From assembly GCA_038243995.1 (NCBI GenBank), contig JBBRTV010000025.1, forward strand, positions 26,625 through 90,624: a stretch of 64,000 bases of DNA, given 5' to 3'. The translations under genes and the position numbers were made by a program. The notes below the pieces were generated by a model that worked only from the letters and a program-made list of their open reading frames with translations, made no database searches and was not told where the DNA came from. Numbering within the stretch: position 1 is the stretch's first letter; each line of letters begins with the position of its first letter. Of the stretch, positions 8,865-17,389 are shown in pieces. The stretch comes from Scleromatobacter sp038243995 (GTDB lineage Bacteria > Pseudomonadota > Gammaproteobacteria > Burkholderiales > Burkholderiaceae_C).

Positions 8865-9767
8865 CTATGCCGCCATGCCCAGCACGTCGGCCTGGTCGCG
8901 CTCGAGCAGCGCCTTCAACAACGCTGGCTCGAAGTGCCGCTTGACCGTGATGGCGTAAAAAGTCTCCACCAAGTCCGGCACGATGCAGTACTCCACCAAC
9001 TGCCGGGTCTGCAACTCATCGCGTACAACCACGGTCGGCACCAGCGCCACGGCGCCAGAGTCGCGGGCCAGCAGGCGCAGCAGTGCCATGTCGTCGACGT
9101 CCGCCAGCACGTGGCAATGCAGGCCGTGCTGCTCGCAAAGAAGGTCGAAAGCAGTGCGGATATCGCTGTCACGGCTCGGCAGCAGCAGCGGCACTTCGGC
9201 CAGTTCTTCGGGGAACCGGAAAGCGCGCCGTTTCGGTCGCGGCCGGCCGACCAGGCTGACCGGTTGCCGCGCGATGCTGCGGCAGCGCCAGGGGTGATCG
9301 GCATCGGCGTGCACGCGGCGGTTCGACAGCACGAGGTCGAGCGCGTGCACACGCAAGCGCGGAAGGAGATCTTCAAGGCTGCCCGACTGCAGCACCAGTT
9401 CGACGTCGTTGCGTGACAGCAGCGGCTTGACGAAGTTTTCTTGAAAGTTGCGCGACAACGTTGCAACGGAGCCGATGCGCAGCACTTGCCGCGTCTGCCG
9501 CACGCCGTCGCGCAGCAGCGCCATCAGCTCGTTGCCCGAGGCGAAGATCGAGTCGGCGTAAGTCAGCGCCACGCGCCCGGCCTCGGTCAACTGCAAAGTT
9601 CGCCCGCTGCGCGTGAACAGGGCGTGGCCCAGTTGTTCCTCAAGCAACTTGATCTGAGCGGACAGGGCCGATTGGGATACGTGCAACCTCGCTGCGGCGC
9701 GCGTCAGGTGCCCCTCCTTGGCGACGGCCCAGAAGTAGTGGAGGTGGTGGAAGTTCAAACGCGGCAT
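8865..9767 (-). CDS. LysR-family regulator, NhaR-like, divergent from dabBA
   Basis: 300 residues. The N-terminus NFHHLHYFWAVAKEGHLTRA, then LHVSQSALSAQIKLLEEQLG, is the NhaR-type subgroup of LysR winged-helix regulators; a periplasmic-binding-protein-like effector domain follows (RIGSVATLSRNFQENFVKPL onward). ATG 9767 is preferred; a GTG two codons upstream is also in frame. It is divergent from dabB, with paired ACGTGCAC motifs between the two genes. LysR regulators next to DAB carbon-uptake operons are known in chemolithoautotrophs, so control of dabBA by inorganic-carbon status is a reasonable inference. The gene converges on the GST, with about 140 bp between stops in which I see no gene. 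Confidence 0.9.
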   Translation of the reverse strand: MPRLNFHHLHYFWAVAKEGHLTRAAARLHVSQSALSAQIKLLEEQLGHALFTRSGRTLQLTEAGRVALTYADSIFASGNELMALLRDGVRQTRQVLRIGSVATLSRNFQENFVKPLLSRNDVELVLQSGSLEDLLPRLRVHALDLVLSNRRVHADADHPWRCRSIARQPVSLVGRPRPKRRAFRFPEELAEVPLLLPSRDSDIRTAFDLLCEQHGLHCHVLADVDDMALLRLLARDSGAVALVPTVVVRDELQTRQLVEYCIVPDLVETFYAITVKRHFEPALLKALLERDQADVLGMAA

Positions 9768-9796
9768 CGACACACCATTCTGTTTTTAAGAACCAA

Positions 9797-9827
9797 ACGT
9801 GCACATCAATGAATTTTACGTGCACGT
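9797..9827. promoter_or_regulatory. Paired palindromic motifs in LysR-dabB intergenic region
   Basis: ACGTGCAC at 9797-9804 and the self-complementary ACGTGCACGT at 9818-9827 lie 21 bp apart, start to start, or about two helical turns. They sit in an AT-rich stretch between the divergent LysR gene and dabB. Two similar sites on the same DNA face are typical of a dimeric or tetrameric regulator's operator. The assignment to the adjacent LysR protein is inference. Confidence 0.5.
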
Positions 9828-9875
9828 AGTCAGGCTGCATAGTCGCCCCCATCGCCATCCGAACGGGTCTTGCTG

Positions 9876-11534
9876 ATGCTCACCTTGGTCGCGGAACTGC
9901 CGCCTCTACGCGCCCTGCTGCTGTGTGCCGTGCCCTTGCTGTACCTGGTCGCGGCGGCCGCATCCGGCGTGGTCGCCGTCTCGCCCCGTCTTGCCTGGCG
10001 CATTGCCAGCTGGTGCGCCACGCTGGCATTCGGGGCGGCGCTGCTGTCGCTGGGTTGGCTGTTGGCGTGCGACGCGGCGTTGGCGCGCGGGCCCGCATTG
10101 CTGTCTCTCGGCAACGCAGGCACGCTGTACCCAAGCCTGCGCAGCGATGCGCTCGGCTGCCTGATGCTGCTGCTTGTGAGCTTCATCGGCTGGGTCATCG
10201 TCGGCTATTCGCAGACCTGTCTGGATGGTGAGCGCGGGCAGCGGCGCTACGTCCGCAATCTGATGCTGACCCTGTCCGCCGTCACGGTTCTGGTGACCAC
10301 GAACAACCTGCTGCTGCTGGCGCTGGCCTGGATCTCCACCAGTCTGTCGCTGCACGGCCTGCTGACCTTCTTCGGCGCCCGCCCTCAGGCCTTGATCGCG
10401 GCGCACAAGAAGTTCCTTGCCAGCCGCGTCGCGGACCTGTGCCTGCTCGGCGGCATTGCCCTTTTCGGCAGCGCGCTCGGCACGCTGGAGATCGACAAGG
10501 CTATCGCGGCGGCACGCGCGCTGCCGGTCATGACCGCCTCGACGCAGGTCGCAGCGGCGCTGATTGCCTTGAGCGCGTTGCTGAAGTGCGCGCAACTGCC
10601 GGTGCACGGCTGGCTGATCCAGGTCATGGAGGCGCCGACGCCGGTCTCGGCGTTGCTGCACGCCGGCGTCGTCAACCTGGGTGGCTTCCTGCTCATCCGC
10701 CTGGGCAGCCTGATCGGCGACGTGCCTGCGGCGCAGGCCCTGCTGGTCGTCGTCGGCAGCGTCACCGCGGCGGTGGCAGCGTTGGTGATGATGACGCGCA
10801 TCAGCATCAAGGTCTCGCTGGCCTGGTCGACCTGCGCGCAGATGGGTTTCATGCTGATGCAGTGCGGACTCGGCCTCTACGATCTGGCCCTGTTGCATCT
10901 GGTCGCGCACTCGCTCTACAAGGCGCATGCCTTTCTCGGTGCGGGCGGCGCGGTCGAGCAGAACCGCCTGCGTCAAATGACCCCACCGGCACCGGCGCTG
11001 TCGGTCGGCAGCTGGCTGCTGGGTGCCGCGGTCGGCATGGTGCTGGTCGGCAGCGCGGCGCTGGTCTGGGGCTTCAGCCCGGCCAAGGCGCCCGCCCTGT
11101 GGGCTCTCGGCGGCATCCTCTCTCTGGCCCTGGCACCGCTGGTGACCGGCAGCGTGCTGCGTGGCGGCGGTTTGTGGTCGCTGGGAGGACTCTCCGGTGC
11201 CTTCGCAGTGGCGCTGGCCTACTTCGGCCTCCACAGCCTGTTCGGTCGCGGGCTCGGCCCCGAGGGCGTGGGCGCCGTACCGGGCCCTGCGCTGGTGGCC
11301 TGGGTGCTGGGCTGCTTCGGGCTGCTCTTCATCGTGCAGGGGAACGTGCGTGCCAAGCCGAACGGCCGCGTGGCCCGTCGCCTCTACCCCTGGATGTTTG
11401 CGGGCCTCTACCTCGATGAACTGTTCACTCGCCTGACCTTTCGCCTGTGGCCGGCCCGAGTGCCGGCCGCGCCCGGCACGCTGGACCGCCAGCCAGTTGC
11501 TCTTGCCACGGCAAGACATCGGGGAGCCCTGTGA
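9876..11534 (+). CDS. dabB: DabB-type proton-conducting membrane subunit of inorganic carbon uptake complex
   Basis: 552 residues and strongly hydrophobic, with about 13-14 membrane helices. It belongs to the NADH dehydrogenase subunit L / Mrp antiporter superfamily. The conserved proton-channel helices are visible: a Lys-containing helix in ALSALLKCAQLPVHGWLIQ, followed by AMEAPTPVSALLHAG-like residues (here VMEAPTPVSALLHAG) and LVAHSLYKAHAFLGAG. Direct overlap with dabA identifies it as DabB rather than a Nuo or Mrp subunit. DabB is thought to use the proton or cation gradient to drive one-way bicarbonate formation by DabA. ATG 9876 is preferred to TTG 9870. Its TGA shares one base with the ATG of dabA. 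Confidence 0.9.
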   Translation: MLTLVAELPPLRALLLCAVPLLYLVAAAASGVVAVSPRLAWRIASWCATLAFGAALLSLGWLLACDAALARGPALLSLGNAGTLYPSLRSDALGCLMLLLVSFIGWVIVGYSQTCLDGERGQRRYVRNLMLTLSAVTVLVTTNNLLLLALAWISTSLSLHGLLTFFGARPQALIAAHKKFLASRVADLCLLGGIALFGSALGTLEIDKAIAAARALPVMTASTQVAAALIALSALLKCAQLPVHGWLIQVMEAPTPVSALLHAGVVNLGGFLLIRLGSLIGDVPAAQALLVVVGSVTAAVAALVMMTRISIKVSLAWSTCAQMGFMLMQCGLGLYDLALLHLVAHSLYKAHAFLGAGGAVEQNRLRQMTPPAPALSVGSWLLGAAVGMVLVGSAALVWGFSPAKAPALWALGGILSLALAPLVTGSVLRGGGLWSLGGLSGAFAVALAYFGLHSLFGRGLGPEGVGAVPGPALVAWVLGCFGLLFIVQGNVRAKPNGRVARRLYPWMFAGLYLDELFTRLTFRLWPARVPAAPGTLDRQPVALATARHRGAL

Positions 11535-14011
11535 TGAACGCCGTTGCCGACTCCATGGCGCCGGGCGCCACCAACTTGCAAACCGTCATCGACAGCGCCT
11601 GTGCCCGTATTGCACCGACCTGGCCCCTGGACCGCTTCATCGCCGTCAACCCGTACTGGGGCTTGCTCGAGCGGCCGATCGGCGTCGCAGCCGCCCAACT
11701 GACCGGTCTGTCGGGCAGCCCGATACTGATGCCGCGCCGCTGGTACCGAGATAGATGGCAGGCCGGCCACATCGGCCGCCAGCATCTGCAGGCGGCCATC
11801 GACGCAGGCGGCGCCGACTGCACTGCGCAAGCACTGATCGCCGGCCTCGAAGCCGAGGCGGCGCTGCCGGGCAGGCTGCCGTTGGCAACCGACCTCGTCG
11901 ACGCCCAGCGCGACCTCGGCCATGCGGTAGCCTGGCGCGACTACACGACGCACCACATCAGCCAGAGCTGTGCCGCATTCTTCGACCAGGGCCAGGCCGC
12001 CTGGGGCCCCGACCGCAGCGGTGGTCTGTACCCGAGCTGGCTGCGCCAGTCTGCACACGACTTCAGCCCGGCGATGCTGATGGGCTACTCGGGCTTCAAG
12101 CAACGCTTGGCCACCCTGCCCGCCGAGCCGCAGGCGGCGATCGCCACAGCCTTGCGGGGGCTGCAGCTGCCGCCCGACACGCACGAGGCCTATCTGACGG
12201 CGCTCTTGATGAGCATCAACGGCTGGGCCTCGTGGTGTGCCTACCAGCGCTGGCAGGCGCGTTTGGGACAACGCGACGACGCGCAGATCGTCCACCTGCT
12301 GGCGATTCGACTGGTCTGGGAGTGGCTGCTGCACAAAGGCCATCCCGCGGCCGGCGTCGCCGACAACCTGGTCGGCATCTGGCGCGGCAGTCAGGAGCAC
12401 CTCCGGTGCGCCGAGGCCGCGCAGCAGCACGACTGGCTGTGGCAGGCGGCGCTGGAACGCAGCTACCAGGCGCCGCTGTGCGCGGGCCTGATGACTGCGA
12501 AGGCGGCGACTCCTGACGCCGCCGTGCCCGCCGTCCAGGCGGTGTTTTGCATCGACGTACGCTCCGAGGTCTACCGCCGTGCGCTCGAAGCCGCCAGCCC
12601 GGCCGTGCAGACAGTCGGCTTTGCCGGCTTCTTCGCGATGTTCGTCGAATACCGGCCGCTAGGCAGCGAGATGGTGCGCCCGCAGTTGCCCGGCCTGCTT
12701 GCGCCTGGCGAGTGCGTCACCGACGAGTGCGACGCCCCTGGCCAGGCCGAAGTACTGTCGGCGCGGCGCCGGAAGCACTTGCTTTGGCGGCAGCGCTGGC
12801 AGGCCTTCCGCGGAGGTGCCGGCTCGAGCTTCTCGTTCGTCGAGTCTTGCGGCCTGCTGTACGCCGGCAAGCTGATGAAGGAAAGCCTCGCCGTCCAGGC
12901 CGACCCGCCGACCGTCGAGCAGACCGGTCTGCCGGCCGGCCTGCGCGGCAAGCTGCGCCCGCGACTGCCCACTGTCGGCGGACCGGACCTGGAAGTGCGG
13001 GTCGCCTCGGCCGCCACGGCGCTGGTCGCCATGGGTCTGACGACCAGCTATGCGCGGCTGATCCTGATGGCCGGACACGGCAGTACGAGCGCCAACAACC
13101 CGCACGCTGCGGGCCTGGACTGCGGCGCCTGCGGCGGGCAGACCGGCGAGGTCAACGCCCGCGTGCTGGTCCAACTATTGAACGACCCGGCGGTGCGTGC
13201 CGGCCTGCACGCCCGCGGCCTGATGGTGCCCGGGACGACCTGCTTCGTCGCCGCCCTGCACAACACCACCACTGACGAGATCCTGCTGTACGACACCGAC
13301 CTGATCCCCGACAGCCACGCCAACGACCTCGCCGCGCTGAAATGCTGGCTGGCCGAGGCCGGCCGGCGCGCGCGCGCCGAACGCGCGGCCTCGCTCGGCC
13401 TGGCCTCCAGCTCGCACGATGCCGCCGCGCTGCGCGGCGCAGTGAAGTCGCGCACCGCCGACTGGGCGCAGGTGCGGCCCGAGTGGGGCCTGGCCAACTG
13501 CGCAGCCTTCATCGTGGCGCCGCGCAGCCGCAGCCGGCACCTGAACCTGGCTGGCCGCAGCTTCCTGCATGACTACCAGTGGCAGCGCGACCCCGGCTTC
13601 GCAGTGCTCGAACTGATCATGACGGCGCCGATGGTGGTGACGAACTGGATCAGCATGCAGTACTTCGCCAGCACGGTGGACAACAAGCGCTACGGCAGCG
13701 GCAACAAGGTACTGCACAACGTCGTCGGCGGCAACATCGGCGTCTTCGAAGGCAACGGCGGCGACCTGCGCATCGGCCTGCCGATGCAGTCGCTGCACGA
13801 CGGCGAGAACTTCCGCCATACCCCGTTGCGGCTGAGCGTGTTCATCCAGGCCCCGCAAGCGCCGATAGACGCTGTCGTGCGCAAGAGCCGGACCGTGCGG
13901 CAACTGGTGGACAACGGCTGGCTGCATCTTTTCCGCCTCGATGACGATCGCGGCGTGTGGAGCTATCGCTGCGGCGGCAGCTGGGAAATGGTGGAGTCGA
14001 CATGCAGCTGA
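11534..14011 (+). CDS. dabA: DabA-type zinc-dependent beta-carbonic-anhydrase-like subunit (UPF0753/DUF2309)
   Basis: 825 residues, the usual DabA length. All four residues of the beta-carbonic-anhydrase-like zinc site are present. Cys339 and Asp341 lie in VFCIDVRSE, His515 in MAGHGSTSANNP and Cys530 in AGLDCGACGG; the His-to-Cys spacing of 15 matches the Halothiobacillus protein as I recall it. The N-terminal region has WPLDRFIAVNPYWGL, typical of DUF2309. DabA is a peripheral membrane protein that, with DabB, hydrates CO2 to bicarbonate in an energy-coupled way, concentrating inorganic carbon in the cytoplasm. The start is ATG 11534 after GGGGAG; a GTG directly upstream is in frame. The 3' end overlaps cysD by ten bases. 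Confidence 0.92.
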   Translation: MNAVADSMAPGATNLQTVIDSACARIAPTWPLDRFIAVNPYWGLLERPIGVAAAQLTGLSGSPILMPRRWYRDRWQAGHIGRQHLQAAIDAGGADCTAQALIAGLEAEAALPGRLPLATDLVDAQRDLGHAVAWRDYTTHHISQSCAAFFDQGQAAWGPDRSGGLYPSWLRQSAHDFSPAMLMGYSGFKQRLATLPAEPQAAIATALRGLQLPPDTHEAYLTALLMSINGWASWCAYQRWQARLGQRDDAQIVHLLAIRLVWEWLLHKGHPAAGVADNLVGIWRGSQEHLRCAEAAQQHDWLWQAALERSYQAPLCAGLMTAKAATPDAAVPAVQAVFCIDVRSEVYRRALEAASPAVQTVGFAGFFAMFVEYRPLGSEMVRPQLPGLLAPGECVTDECDAPGQAEVLSARRRKHLLWRQRWQAFRGGAGSSFSFVESCGLLYAGKLMKESLAVQADPPTVEQTGLPAGLRGKLRPRLPTVGGPDLEVRVASAATALVAMGLTTSYARLILMAGHGSTSANNPHAAGLDCGACGGQTGEVNARVLVQLLNDPAVRAGLHARGLMVPGTTCFVAALHNTTTDEILLYDTDLIPDSHANDLAALKCWLAEAGRRARAERAASLGLASSSHDAAALRGAVKSRTADWAQVRPEWGLANCAAFIVAPRSRSRHLNLAGRSFLHDYQWQRDPGFAVLELIMTAPMVVTNWISMQYFASTVDNKRYGSGNKVLHNVVGGNIGVFEGNGGDLRIGLPMQSLHDGENFRHTPLRLSVFIQAPQAPIDAVVRKSRTVRQLVDNGWLHLFRLDDDRGVWSYRCGGSWEMVESTCS

Positions 14012-14901
14012 GCCACCTGCAACGCCTCGAAGCCGAGGCTATCCACATCATGCGCGAGGTGGTGGCCGAGTGCCGGAACCCCGTGATGATGTACAGCATC
14101 GGCAAGGATTCGACCGTCATGCTGCACCTGGCGCGCAAGGCCTTCTACCCTGCGCCGCCACCCTTCCCCCTGCTTCACATCGACTCGACCTGGGAGTTCC
14201 GGGAGATGTACGCGCTGCGCGACCGCGTCGCGGCGACCTACGGTGTGCAGGTGCTGGTGCATCACAACCCCGAGGCCGTGGCGCTGGGCATCAACCCGTT
14301 CGACCACGGCTCGGAGATCCACACCGAGCTCTGGCGCACGCGCGGCCTGAAGCAGGCTCTGGACGCGCACGGCTTCGACGCTGCTTTCGGCGGTGGCCGC
14401 CGCGACGAGGAGAAGTCGCGTGCCAAGGAACGCATCTTCTCGTTCCGGACCGAGACGCACCGCTGGGATCCGAAGAACCAGCGCCCCGAACTCTGGCGGC
14501 TCTACAACGGCCGCACGCGCAAGGGTGAGTCGATCCGCGTCTTCCCGATCAGCAATTGGACCGAGATCGACATCTGGCAGTACATCGACCAGGAGAACAT
14601 CGAGATCGTGCCGCTCTATCTGGCGGCCGAACGACCGGTGGTCGAACGCGACGGAACGCTGCTCATGGTGGACGACGAACGCATGCCGCTGCTAGACGGC
14701 GAGGAGCCGGCGAGAAAGAGCGTGCGCTTTCGAACGTTGGGGTGCTACCCGCTGACCGGTGCGGTGGAATCGCATGCCACGACTCTGCCGGCGGTGGTGC
14801 GCGAGTTGCTTCTGGCGCGCACCAGCGAGCGCCAGGGCCGCGTCATCGACCGCGACGGTGGTGCGTCAATGGAGCAGAAAAAGCAGAACGGGTACTTCTG
14901 A
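14002..14901 (+). CDS. cysD: Sulfate adenylyltransferase subunit 2 (CysD), no CysN partner here
   Basis: 299 residues and full length. The PP-loop ATP-pyrophosphatase motif is YSIGKDSTVMLHLARKAF (about residues 30-47). Conserved blocks include HIDSTWEF, GGRRDEEKSRAKERIFSFR, FPISNWTEIDIWQYI and RTLGCYPLTGA, and the family's C-terminal tail ends in Lys-Lys-x-x-Gly-Tyr-Phe. CysD forms adenosine 5'-phosphosulfate from ATP and sulfate together with the GTPase CysN. Here it starts inside dabA (ten-base overlap), and no cysN, cysC, cysH or cysI lies in the window. It is followed by a hairpin and then DUF3422. It may partner a CysN encoded elsewhere or have a role tied to the carbon-uptake genes. No active-site change is obvious. 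Confidence 0.93.
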   Translation: MQLSHLQRLEAEAIHIMREVVAECRNPVMMYSIGKDSTVMLHLARKAFYPAPPPFPLLHIDSTWEFREMYALRDRVAATYGVQVLVHHNPEAVALGINPFDHGSEIHTELWRTRGLKQALDAHGFDAAFGGGRRDEEKSRAKERIFSFRTETHRWDPKNQRPELWRLYNGRTRKGESIRVFPISNWTEIDIWQYIDQENIEIVPLYLAAERPVVERDGTLLMVDDERMPLLDGEEPARKSVRFRTLGCYPLTGAVESHATTLPAVVRELLLARTSERQGRVIDRDGGASMEQKKQNGYF

Positions 14902-14910
14902 TTACCCCCT

Positions 14911-14936
14911 GAACCGGGTTGCGCGCAGCCCGGTTC
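14911..14936. terminator. Hairpin after dabB-dabA-cysD
   Basis: GAACCGGG, a 10-nt loop, then CCCGGTTC: a perfect 8-bp stem starting nine bases after the cysD stop. The following bases are TGTTGC rather than a T-run, so it is a weak intrinsic terminator or a transcript-stabilising hairpin. Confidence 0.55.
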
Positions 14937-15070
14937 TGTTGCAAGCGCGACCTGGCCAGCGAGGCACCTCCGGCAAATTTCGGCCCGGCTGAGGCACGTC
15001 GCTAGCCAAGATCGACGTTTGCCCGGATCCAGGAATCGACGCGGACCCTGACCGAAGAAGGAGATCCCCC

Positions 15071-16369
15071 GTGACTGTCCAGAGGCAGGTTCTTCCCCCC
15101 GACGATACCCAACGCCGCGCGCTCGCAGCCGAAGTTCATTCGCGGCCTAGCGAGTCACTTGAAACCCCGTGCCGCGTCACATTCGTCGCCGTGCTTGTCG
15201 ACGATCCGCAGCGCGAAGCCGCTGATCAGCATTTCGCCGCTCTTTTCGACGGATCCCCGGATTCGCTCGATGCAGCCTCCCGCCTGCAGCGCGCCGAGCT
15301 GGGCGATCTCCGTGTCATTCGCGAGTGCCACAGCGAGTTCAATTGCTATACCTTCGTCGCCGCAGGCCTGAGCCCTTCGCCATTCAGCGAGCCACCGGTC
15401 ATGCTGTTGCCCCCCGGCTGGCTCGCCTCGATGCCAGGGCGCGTGATCATGGCTGCGCATGCCAAGGTCATCGCGGCGCCGGAACTGGAGCCCGATGCGT
15501 CCTTCCTGGGCGCTCATTTCGGCGGGAACATCGTGATCGGCGGGGAAGTTGGCGAAGGCGCGGGCCGCATGTATACCGACTTCCGGATTCATGCTGATGG
15601 CTTCTCGCGCGTGCTGCTGTCCAACACCCGCTTCACTCCGCGCCAGACGGGGAGGATGCTGCAGCGCATCTTCGATATCGAGGCCTACCGGATGATGGCT
15701 CTGCTGGCGCTGCCTCTCGCGCTGGAGCAAGCCCGCCTGCTGACCCCCATCAATTCGATGCTCGCCGGTCTGGCCGAACGGATCTCGACGCGCGATGGTG
15801 ACGACGAAGTCCTGCTTCAGCAAGTATCCGAACTGGCATCGACCGTCGAACGATTGCTTGCCGTGAGCCAGTCGCGCTTCAGCGCTTGCAAGGCCTACGC
15901 TGAACTGGTCTCGATGCGGATGGAAGAACTGCGCGAGCGACGACTGCCGGGCTTACAGCCGATCAGCGAGTTCATGGTGCGACGTTTCCAACCCGCTGTC
16001 CGCACCTGCACCGCCGTTTCGCAACGCCTCGGCAGTTTGTCGGAGCGCATTGCCCGCGCAGGCGCATTGCTGTCGACGCGCGTGGATATCGCGCGTGAGC
16101 GCCAGAACCAGGCCTTGCTGGAGTCCATGGACAGACGCGGGCGCACGCAGATGAAGATCCAGCAAGCAGTCGAGGGTCTATCGCTGGCGGCCATCGGGTA
16201 CTACGCCGTCGGCATGATCGGCTATGTCGCCAAAGCGCTCAAGACCGCGGGTCTCGAGATCGAACCGGATTTGATAGAGGGCGTCAGCTTGCCGCTGATT
16301 CTTGCTTTGCTGGTCTGGGTGTCGCACCGTGTGCGTCGGCGGGCGATTGCCGAGCAAGGCTCAGACTGA
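15071..16369 (+). CDS. DUF3422 family membrane-anchored protein
   Basis: 432 residues, starting with GTG 15071 eight bases after GAAGGAGAT. The N-terminus has the conserved pattern DDTQRRALAAEVHSRPSESL followed by PCRVTFVAV. Mid-protein is FTPRQTGRMLQRIFDIEAYR and a long helical, probably coiled-coil segment. Two hydrophobic helices near the C-terminus (AAIGYYAVGMIGYVAKAL and LPLILALLVWVSHRV) anchor it in the membrane, as in DUF3422 proteins. Its role is not established. It stands alone between the cysD hairpin and a 355-bp gene-free stretch. Confidence 0.85.
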   Translation: MTVQRQVLPPDDTQRRALAAEVHSRPSESLETPCRVTFVAVLVDDPQREAADQHFAALFDGSPDSLDAASRLQRAELGDLRVIRECHSEFNCYTFVAAGLSPSPFSEPPVMLLPPGWLASMPGRVIMAAHAKVIAAPELEPDASFLGAHFGGNIVIGGEVGEGAGRMYTDFRIHADGFSRVLLSNTRFTPRQTGRMLQRIFDIEAYRMMALLALPLALEQARLLTPINSMLAGLAERISTRDGDDEVLLQQVSELASTVERLLAVSQSRFSACKAYAELVSMRMEELRERRLPGLQPISEFMVRRFQPAVRTCTAVSQRLGSLSERIARAGALLSTRVDIARERQNQALLESMDRRGRTQMKIQQAVEGLSLAAIGYYAVGMIGYVAKALKTAGLEIEPDLIEGVSLPLILALLVWVSHRVRRRAIAEQGSD

Positions 16370-16724
16370 CAATTTCGCGACCGTCCTCAATGACGAACCG
16401 CAGGCGCCATCACCGCGACGCCGACGAACGCGCATCCAGGTACGTCCCCCCACGTCGCCGACGCGGCGGGACTTGTCCGTCTCGACAGCGACCTTGATGG
16501 CCGCCCTCGCGCCGCAGTCGCTCAACGTGTCGATCGCCACAAATCGGGCAACCCTGCACTGGCGAAACCTCGATGTCGAGCGGTACCCGGTTACCGATGT
16601 CGTAGTGGGATCCAAACAGTTCGCAAGCGACCGCACCGGCCGATCCGGACACGACAGCAAGGCCGCTGTGCCTGTGAAAGCCGACCGTTGCCGGACGACT
16701 TTGGACGTCATGGAACTGCCTGAG
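16370..16724. other. Gene-free interval, nothing recognised
   Basis: 355 bp between DUF3422 and the tRNA. Open frames exist on both strands (for example 16361-16711 on the minus strand), but they are Arg/Thr/Ser-rich, lack a ribosome binding site and match no family I know. No clear hairpin terminator or repeat was seen. It could hold decayed coding sequence. Confidence 0.5.
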
Positions 16725-16801
16725 TGGTAGGCCGTGTTGGACTTGAACCAACGACCAAAGGATTATGAGTCCTCTGCTCTAACCAACTGAGCTAACGGCC
16801 C
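16725..16801 (-). tRNA. tRNA with anticodon CAT (Ile2-like; elongator Met possible)
   Basis: 77-nt cloverleaf with encoded CCA. The acceptor pairs GGGCCGT with ACGGCCT (one G-T at the first pair), the D-arm is GCTC/GAGC, the anticodon loop is CTCATAA, and the T-arm is GTTGG TTCAAGT CCAAC. Pairs C4-G69 and C5-G68, G27, and the T-loop and variable-loop sequence resemble the lysidine-modified tRNA-Ile2 of E. coli more than its elongator tRNA-Met. Identity therefore depends on TilS recognition; software usually labels such genes Met. It is not an initiator type (no GGG/CCC anticodon stem). Confidence 0.9.
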
Positions 16802-16917
16802 GCTCGACGCTATTGTACGGAGCGCGGTTGGACAGCCGGGGCTCTGCGCTGGCGCGAACCTCTCGGCGCAGCGCCAAGCGGCCGTCTGGCGCGCACTATC
16901 CAGCGCGCGCCCACGCC

Positions 16918-17325
16918 TCAAGGCCCCGGCCGATGGCGGATCGCGAGCTCGTCGTAGCCCGTGGCCGGATCCGGCTCGCGGGTGAAGGCCCAGTCATCGA
17001 GCAGCGCGACGAGCACCTCGGCAGTGGTGCGCACGATGCACCCAGGGGAGACATGCCCGCCGAAGACCTCGCCGTCGCGGTTCGCGAGCGCCGCATGGAG
17101 ATGCGATGCACCCGGAGCGATCGTTCCCGCCAGGGAAAGGATCTCGAGGGCGCCGACGGCGTGCAGGGGCACGTCGGCCCCGGCGAAGCGCACGCGGGCT
17201 TCGCCCAGGCTGCCGATGCCGGACACGACGACTGCGGCCTTGCAGTGGCGGGACGCGACCGCGGCCTCGAGGGCGCCGCGCAGGTCCTGGCCGGGCGTCA
17301 GGCGGATCGGAAGCATTTTCATCAT
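16918..17325 (-). CDS. PCC/DUF296 domain protein
   Basis: 135 residues forming a single PCC (plants and prokaryotes conserved, DUF296) domain. The first half has RLTPGQDLRGALEAAVASR then AAVVVSGIGSL; the second has LEILSLAGTIAPGASHLHAA and GEVFGGHVSPGCIVRTTAEV, with the Gly-His-x-x-x-Gly-Cys motif that often marks metal or ligand binding. In plants the domain sits with AT-hooks; bacterial single-domain members are trimeric proteins with no assigned function and no DNA-binding motif here. ATG 17325 or the next codon ATG 17322 could be the start. It lies between the CAT tRNA and the DUF3037 gene on the same strand. Confidence 0.85.
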   Translation of the reverse strand: MMKMLPIRLTPGQDLRGALEAAVASRHCKAAVVVSGIGSLGEARVRFAGADVPLHAVGALEILSLAGTIAPGASHLHAALANRDGEVFGGHVSPGCIVRTTAEVLVALLDDWAFTREPDPATGYDELAIRHRPGP

Positions 17326-17389
17326 CCGGCAAGGCTACCCGATCGAGCCGGACTGGCGCCTGGCCCGCGACGCCACGGGCGCGGCCGCG

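Noticed and set aside
16302..16751. Overlapping open frames on both strands between DUF3422 and the CAT tRNA
   Set aside because: No ribosome binding site, no conserved pattern, and the frames on opposite strands compete; treated as gene-free.
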